Assembly (NCBI RefSeq): GCF_003201205.1
Contig: NZ_QICN01000001.1
Span: 248,001 to 312,000 of the forward strand
Length of the DNA: 64,000 nt
Reading direction: 5' to 3'
Source: Sinimarinibacterium flocculans
Lineage (GTDB): Bacteria > Pseudomonadota > Gammaproteobacteria > Nevskiales > Nevskiaceae
Shown here: in pieces, positions 60,056-64,000 of the stretch
How positions within the stretch are numbered: the first letter of the stretch is position 1
Layout of the letters: every line of letters begins with the position of its first letter
Notes under the pieces: model-generated
What the model was told of the DNA's origin: nothing
What the model saw: only the letters and a program-made list of their open reading frames with translations
The model's database searches: none
Position numbers and translations under genes: made by a program

Positions 60056-61120
60056 TCAGCCGCCCCGTTCCATCTGCAGCGGCTGGTTCTCGCGCAGACC
60101 CTCGTTGCCGCGCACGATCACCCGGGCAGTGTCGTCCAGGCCGCTGATGACGACGAGCTGCTCGCCGCGGGCGCCGCCGAGTTCGACGCGCCGCTCGCGC
60201 GCGAGCGACTGACCGTCGGCGTCCTCGGCAATCCAGACCGTGGTCGTGCCGTCGGGGTAGCGGCGGACCGCGTCGCGCGGCACCAGCAGCACCGGCGTCG
60301 GCGCGCCGACTTCGAAACGCACGCGGGCGGACATGCCCGGCGCGATCAGGCCCTCGTCGTTGTCCACCAGCACGCGGGCCAGGAAGGTGCGCGTCGACGG
60401 ATCGGCCACCGGGACGCTGGCGCCGAGGCGCGCGTCGAAGCGGCGGTCGGGCAGGGCATCGAGGCGCACCTCGATGCGGGTCCGCTCGTCGAGACTGCCG
60501 AGCTGGCGCTGCGGCATCCGCACGTCGATGCGCAGCGGGTCGGTCGCGACCAGTTGCAGCACCGGCGTGCCGGTGGCCACCCACTCGCCCTCGTCGCTGA
60601 AGCGTCGCGTGACCACGCCGTCGAACGGGGCGACGACGCGGTGACGCGCCAGCAGCTCGGCCTGTTCGTCGCGCTCGGCCTGCAGACGCGCCAGCGCGGC
60701 CTGCGCCGCCGCGTACTCGGCCTCGCGGGTGAGGAACTGCGAGCGCGGAATGCTGCCGTCAGCCGACAGGCGCTCGCCTTCCTCGCGCAGCCGGCGACTC
60801 TCGTCGAGCAGCGCACGACCCTCGGCCAGTGCGGCATCGGCGCGGCGCAGCGCCAGTGCGGCGAGGCGGTCGTCGAACTCGATCAGCGTGTCGCCCTTGC
60901 TCACGCGGTCGCCGGCGTCCACGCGCACCCGCTGCACGAGGCCGCTGACGCGCGGCGACAGGTCGGCGTCGCGTTCGGCGGTGACACTGCCGGTGAGGTT
61001 GAGCGTTTCGGCAACGCTGCTGCGCTGCGGAGCCTCGACACGGACCAGCGCCGTGCCCTGCGCAGCCGCCAGGCCGGCGAACAGCAGGGCCGGCAGGCCC
61101 ATCCATGGCAGATGTCTCAT
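60056..61120 (-). CDS. RND efflux membrane fusion (periplasmic adaptor) protein
   Basis: This 354-aa protein has a signal peptide (MRHLPWMGLPALLFAGLAAAQG). The adaptor layout is clear: barrel-sandwich half-motif VSGLVQRVRVDAGDRVSKGDTLIEFDDRLAALALRRADAALAEG, an alpha-hairpin, the second lipoyl half LLARHRVVAPFDGVVTRRFSDEGEWVATGTPVLQLV and a beta-barrel. ATG 61120 is chosen; the frame continues to a TTG at 61141 with no RBS. It is coupled to the RND permease gene and lies 69 bases after the gamma-glutamyltransferase gene. Confidence 0.92.
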   Translation of the reverse strand: MRHLPWMGLPALLFAGLAAAQGTALVRVEAPQRSSVAETLNLTGSVTAERDADLSPRVSGLVQRVRVDAGDRVSKGDTLIEFDDRLAALALRRADAALAEGRALLDESRRLREEGERLSADGSIPRSQFLTREAEYAAAQAALARLQAERDEQAELLARHRVVAPFDGVVTRRFSDEGEWVATGTPVLQLVATDPLRIDVRMPQRQLGSLDERTRIEVRLDALPDRRFDARLGASVPVADPSTRTFLARVLVDNDEGLIAPGMSARVRFEVGAPTPVLLVPRDAVRRYPDGTTTVWIAEDADGQSLARERRVELGGARGEQLVVISGLDDTARVIVRGNEGLRENQPLQMERGG

Positions 61121-61189
61121 GAGTCGGATTTTCTTGGGCAATCGTGAATGGAGCGCCGGCCAGCGCCCGGAGTTCCCGCGGCCGGAACT

Positions 61190-62923
61190 TCAGTAACCGG
61201 CGGCCTGACCGTCCTTGCGCGACTCGGAGGCGCCGTAATAGACGAAACCGTCGCCGCTGCGTTCGCGCATGATGGCCTGATAACCGCCGTAGCCGCCGGG
61301 GTCGTAGCCGATGCGATGGCCGCGTTTCATCAGCTCGCGGACGGTTTCGGCGGCAAATCCGGACTCGAGCTGCAGCGTGCCGCCGTCGACCATCGTCGCT
61401 GCGCCGGTCGGTTCGCTCGATCCGGTGTGGTAGATGCGCGGGGCGTCGCCGGCCTCCTGCAGGTTCATGCCGAAGTCGACGAGGTTGAGCACGATCTGCA
61501 CGTGGCCCTGCGGCTGCATGTCGCCGCCCATCACGCCGAAGCTGATCCACGGCTCGCCGTCGCGCGTCACGAAGGCCGGGATGATGGTCTGGAACGGGCG
61601 CTTGCCCGGTGCGTAGACGTTGGCGTGCCCGTCCTCGAGCGCGAACAGTTCGCCGCGGTCCTGCAGGATGAAACCGAGCCCCGGCGGGCTCATGCCGCTG
61701 CCCATGCCGCGGTAGTTCGACTGGATCAGTGACACCATCATGCCGTCGCGGTCGGCAGTGGTCAGGTAGATCGTGTCGCCGTCGCGCAGTGCCGGGTTGC
61801 CGGCGTCGACGCGCCGCGCCGCGCGGCCGGTGTCGAGCAGCTTGCGGCGTTCGTCGGCGTAGTCCTTCGAGATCAGCGCGGGCACCGGCAGCTCGGCGAA
61901 CGCCGGGTCGGCGTACCACTTCGCGCGATCCTCGAAGGCGAGCTTCTTGGCCTCGGTGAACAGGTGCACGTGATCGACGCTGCCGAAGCCGGCCGCCTTC
62001 AGGTCATGGGCCTCGAGCAGGTTGAGCATCTGCAACGCGGCGATGCCTTGCGTGTTGGGCGGCAGTTCCCAGACCTCGACGTCGCGGTAGCGTGTCGAAA
62101 CCGGTTCCACCCACTCGCTGCGGTGCGAGGACAGGTCCTCGACGCTCAGGTAGCCGCCCTGCGCCTGCACGTAGTCGGCGATGCGTGCGGCGATCTCGCC
62201 GGTGTAGAAGGCATCGCGACCGCCCCTGGCGATGCGCTCGAGCGTGAACGCGAGATGCGGGTTCTTCCAGATCTCGCCCTTGCGCGGCGCGCGGCTGTCG
62301 ATCGTGAACTGCTCGACGAAGCCGGGGAAGGGCGACAGGCGCGGCACCGACAGGTCCCAGTAGTACGCGATCAGCTCGCTCACCGGGTGGCCTTCGCGTG
62401 CGTAGCGGATCGCCGGCGCGAGGTTGTCGCGCATCTTCAGCCGGCCGAAACGGCCGTGCAGCGCGAACCACGCGTCCACCGCGCCGGGAACGCTGACCGG
62501 CAGCGGGCCATGCGGCGGGATCGAATCGCGTTGCAGGCGGGCCAGTTCGGCGCGCAGCTGCTCCAGCGTCAGCGCGCGCGGCGAGCGGCCGCTGCCGTTG
62601 AGGCCGTGGAGCTTCTTCGTCTTCGGGTCCCAGACGATCGCGAACAGGTCGCCGCCGATGCCGTTGCCGGTGGGCTCCATCAGGCCCAGCGCCGCGTTGG
62701 CGGCGATGGCTGCGTCGACGGCGCTGCCGCCGGCCTTGAGGATGTCCAGCGCTACCTGGGTCGCCAGCGGGTGGCTGGTCGCCGCCATGCCGTGACGCGC
62801 GATCACCTCGGAGCGGGTCGCGAAGTCACGGCCGGTGACGCGGTCGGCGGCCGCGGCCGGCAGCGCGGCGAGCAGGGCGCCGGCGAGGCCGGCCAGCAGG
62901 CGGCAGGACGCGGATGCGCGCAT
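61190..62923 (-). CDS. Gamma-glutamyltransferase family protein
   Basis: This 577-aa periplasmic Ntn hydrolase has a signal peptide (LLAGLAGALLAALPAAAA) and N-terminal ARHGMAATSHPLATQVALDILKAGGSAVDAAIAANAALGLMEPTGNGIGGDLFAIV. The autocleavage site with the new N-terminal Thr is in ALRDGDTIYLTTADRDGMMVSLIQSNY, and GGDMQPQGHVQIVLNLVDFGMNLQEAGDAPR follows. The enzyme transfers or hydrolyses gamma-glutamyl groups of glutathione. The family includes cephalosporin acylases, so the substrate is not certain. It precedes the efflux pair on the same strand. Confidence 0.92.
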   Translation of the reverse strand: MRASASCRLLAGLAGALLAALPAAAADRVTGRDFATRSEVIARHGMAATSHPLATQVALDILKAGGSAVDAAIAANAALGLMEPTGNGIGGDLFAIVWDPKTKKLHGLNGSGRSPRALTLEQLRAELARLQRDSIPPHGPLPVSVPGAVDAWFALHGRFGRLKMRDNLAPAIRYAREGHPVSELIAYYWDLSVPRLSPFPGFVEQFTIDSRAPRKGEIWKNPHLAFTLERIARGGRDAFYTGEIAARIADYVQAQGGYLSVEDLSSHRSEWVEPVSTRYRDVEVWELPPNTQGIAALQMLNLLEAHDLKAAGFGSVDHVHLFTEAKKLAFEDRAKWYADPAFAELPVPALISKDYADERRKLLDTGRAARRVDAGNPALRDGDTIYLTTADRDGMMVSLIQSNYRGMGSGMSPPGLGFILQDRGELFALEDGHANVYAPGKRPFQTIIPAFVTRDGEPWISFGVMGGDMQPQGHVQIVLNLVDFGMNLQEAGDAPRIYHTGSSEPTGAATMVDGGTLQLESGFAAETVRELMKRGHRIGYDPGGYGGYQAIMRERSGDGFVYYGASESRKDGQAAGY

Positions 62924-62989
62924 GTGCGGTTTCCGTGTGACGGGAACCGCAGACTACCAGCCTGCGTCCAGACCGGGTTCCGGCGCGGG

Positions 62990-63400
62990 TCAGCTCAGGC
63001 GTCGTGCGGCGATCCAGCCACCGGCGAACATTGCCGGCACGAACACGATCGCGGTCCAGTGACCGAGGCCGAAGCCGACCAGCGCCGGTCCCGGGCAATA
63101 GCCTGCCCAGCCCCAGCCCAGTCCGAACAGTGCGGCGCCCACGATCAGGCGGCGATCCACCGGCGCGGTCGGCGGCGAAGCGAAGGTTTCCGCCAGCAGC
63201 GGTCGCCGGCGGCGCCGCAGCAGCGCGAAGCCGGGCACGGTGACGGCGAGGGCGCCGCCCATGACGAAGGCCAGTGACGGGTCCCAGCCGGCGCCGATGC
63301 GCAGAAAGCCGAGGACGCGCTGCGGATCGGCCATGCCGGAGATCAGCAGGCCGGCGCCGAACAGCAGGCCCGCCAGCACTGCAGGAAGTCGTTCGCGCAT
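62990..63400 (-). CDS. YeeE/YedE-family sulfur transport protein (PmpB-like)
   Basis: This 136-aa membrane protein has VLAGLLFGAGLLISGMADPQRVLGFLRIGAGWDPSLAFVMGGALAV and LFGLGWGWAGYCPGPALVGFGLG. The GYCPGPAL Cys motif is typical of the half-size YeeE/YedE partners that import thiosulfate or persulfide-type sulfur. It starts 2 bases after its partner gene, so both halves are coupled. Both face a CsoR-family gene across a palindromic site. Confidence 0.88.
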   Translation of the reverse strand: MRERLPAVLAGLLFGAGLLISGMADPQRVLGFLRIGAGWDPSLAFVMGGALAVTVPGFALLRRRRRPLLAETFASPPTAPVDRRLIVGAALFGLGWGWAGYCPGPALVGFGLGHWTAIVFVPAMFAGGWIAARRLS

Positions 63401-63402
63401 GT

Positions 63403-63828
63403 TCAGACTCCTGCCAGGCGCTGGATCGCGCTCGCCGTGAGCATGCCCAGGGCCATGAAGGTGATCGTCGCGGCGAGCGAGCGGCGCGACAGGCGCGCCA
63501 GGCCGCAGACGCCGTGGCCGCTGGTGCAGCCGTTGCCGACGCGCGTGCCGATACCGACCAGCAGACCGGCGCCGGCCATGCTCAGGCCCAGCGCCGTCGA
63601 CACCGGTGGCGGCGTTGCCGCCAGGCCCGTACTCAGCGCTGCGACCCAGGCACCGCCGATCAGTCCGCCGAGAAACCACAGGCGCCAGGCACGATCGGTC
63701 GCGCCGGTCAGCAGGCCGAAGCCGATGCCGCTGATGCCGGCGATGCGCCCGGACAGCGCATACAGCAACAGCGCGGCGGTGCCGATCATCACCCCCCCCG
63801 CCAGGGACCATGCCCACTGTTCGGTCAT
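63403..63828 (-). CDS. YeeE/YedE-family sulfur transport protein (PmpA-like)
   Basis: This 141-aa membrane protein with several hydrophobic helices (AWSLAGGVMIGTAALLLYALSGRIAGISG, LWFLGGLIGGAWVAALS) has the diagnostic GIGTRVGNGCTSGHGVCGLARLSRRSLAAT, whose cysteine is the likely sulfur relay. It is the first gene of the pair. The divergent operator 36 bases upstream suggests control by the CsoR-like repressor. Confidence 0.9.
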   Translation of the reverse strand: MTEQWAWSLAGGVMIGTAALLLYALSGRIAGISGIGFGLLTGATDRAWRLWFLGGLIGGAWVAALSTGLAATPPPVSTALGLSMAGAGLLVGIGTRVGNGCTSGHGVCGLARLSRRSLAATITFMALGMLTASAIQRLAGV

Positions 63829-63863
63829 GTCTGGTTCACCTCGTTTCCATTCTGCCTTGAAAC

Positions 63864-63881
63864 TATACCGGGTAGGGTATA
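63864..63881. promoter_or_regulatory. Palindromic operator of CsoR/CstR type
   Basis: TATACCGGGTAGGGTATA consists of perfect 6-base arms around GGGTAG. ATACC/GGTAT palindromes with central G/C tracts are the kind of site bound by CsoR-family repressors. It lies between the PmpA start and the CsoR-like start, about 36 bases from each, so both promoters can be controlled. Confidence 0.65.
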
Positions 63882-63918
63882 CGATGCGGGCATTCCGATG
63901 CAATCGAGGCAGCGACCG

Positions 63919-64000
63919 ATGGCCGAATGGCATGAACGCAAGCATCGCGTGCTCACGCGTCTCAAGCGCGCCGAGGGGCAGGTCCGCGCGGTCACCGCGA
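63919..64000 (+). CDS. CsoR-family metal- or persulfide-sensing repressor (3' end cut)
   Basis: This is the N-terminal 27 residues of a CsoR/FrmR/CstR-family repressor: MAEWHERKHRVLTRLKRAEGQVRAVTA. The RLKRAEGQVRA motif is the family signature in helix 1. The sensing cysteines lie beyond the window edge, so copper, formaldehyde and persulfide sensing cannot be told apart. The divergent sulfur-transport genes favour persulfide sensing (CstR-like). Confidence 0.82.
   Translation, partial: MAEWHERKHRVLTRLKRAEGQVRAVTA

Noticed and set aside
56950-60147. 1065-residue plus-strand frame antisense to the RND pump gene
   Set aside because: Low-complexity Arg/Gln/Asp/His composition typical of the mirror of a hydrophobic GC-rich gene; no motifs.
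1-64000. rRNA genes, CRISPR arrays, prophage or IS transposase genes, secondary-metabolite clusters
   Set aside because: No sequence in the window supports any of these.

Overview
The window is very GC-rich, densely coded chromosomal DNA with bacterial gene order throughout. Several arrangements point to a gammaproteobacterium: tig-clpP-clpX, dapA with divergent gcvR-bcp, a complete EF-P beta-lysylation set (epmB, efp, epmA) and a FimX-type regulator of type IV pili. Together with the lipid/CoA catabolic cluster they suggest a Nevskiales/Xanthomonadales-like organism; that placement is inference. There are no rRNA genes, CRISPR arrays or recognisable transposase genes. Three tRNA genes are present: Leu-UAG, Ser-GGA and Arg-UCG.

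Layout. 1-1.8 kb: Fur-controlled hemin uptake (hemP, hmuU, 3'-truncated hmuV). 1.9-6 kb: tRNA-Leu and the proteostasis block tig-clpP-clpX, then a secreted nuclease. 6.1-8.2 kb: a FimX-like protein with degenerate GGDEF/EAL domains. 8.4-11 kb: EF-P and its two modifying enzymes. 11-16.4 kb: a 164-bp foldback repeat, a TSUP transporter, PhoH, bcp, gcvR, dapA and a lipoprotein. 16.5-18.8 kb: tRNA-Ser and a Calx-beta surface lipoprotein. 18.8-31.7 kb: a catabolic island with a metal-dependent hydrolase family protein, an epoxide hydrolase-SDR fusion, an M24 protein, a Baeyer-Villiger-type monooxygenase, a nitronate monooxygenase, an SDR, an LCAD-like dehydrogenase, a PaaG-like isomerase, an AMACR-like racemase and a TonB receptor. 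The set looks built to import and oxidise a branched or cyclic hydrophobic carbon source.

32.5-38.8 kb holds a self-contained ECF42 sigma-factor regulon. A TPR-tailed sigma factor lies with two YCII/DGPF proteins, DUF899, YceI, VOC and DUF1428 genes, and three promoters share exactly the same architecture (TGTCGA, 17 bp, CGAC). Next to it, a DUF3703 gene sits behind a ZntR-like MerR-family promoter, but no MerR gene is in the window. A 253-bp MITE-like element with perfect 23-bp terminal inverted repeats then separates two convergent genes and supplies both of their stop codons.

41-44.5 kb: tRNA-Arg is followed by visibly more AT-rich DNA carrying a solitary patatin-like phospholipase, which looks like an acquired insert. 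45-54.6 kb: lipoproteins, a c-type cytochrome operon, two FMN split-barrel proteins (one fused to GAF and a winged-helix-like tail), and a 1042-residue fusion of a parallel beta-helix with a diheme cytochrome. 54.6-64 kb: dadA, then a minus-strand run of gamma-glutamyltransferase, RND efflux pair and a pore-less voltage-sensor protein. The window ends with a YeeE/PmpAB sulfur-transport pair, divergent from a CsoR-family repressor gene cut by the edge.

The best candidates for something undescribed are the ECF42 regulon, the orphan ZntR-type promoter, the stop-codon-donating MITE, the beta-helix/cytochrome fusion and the voltage-sensor-only protein overlapping an RND pump gene.
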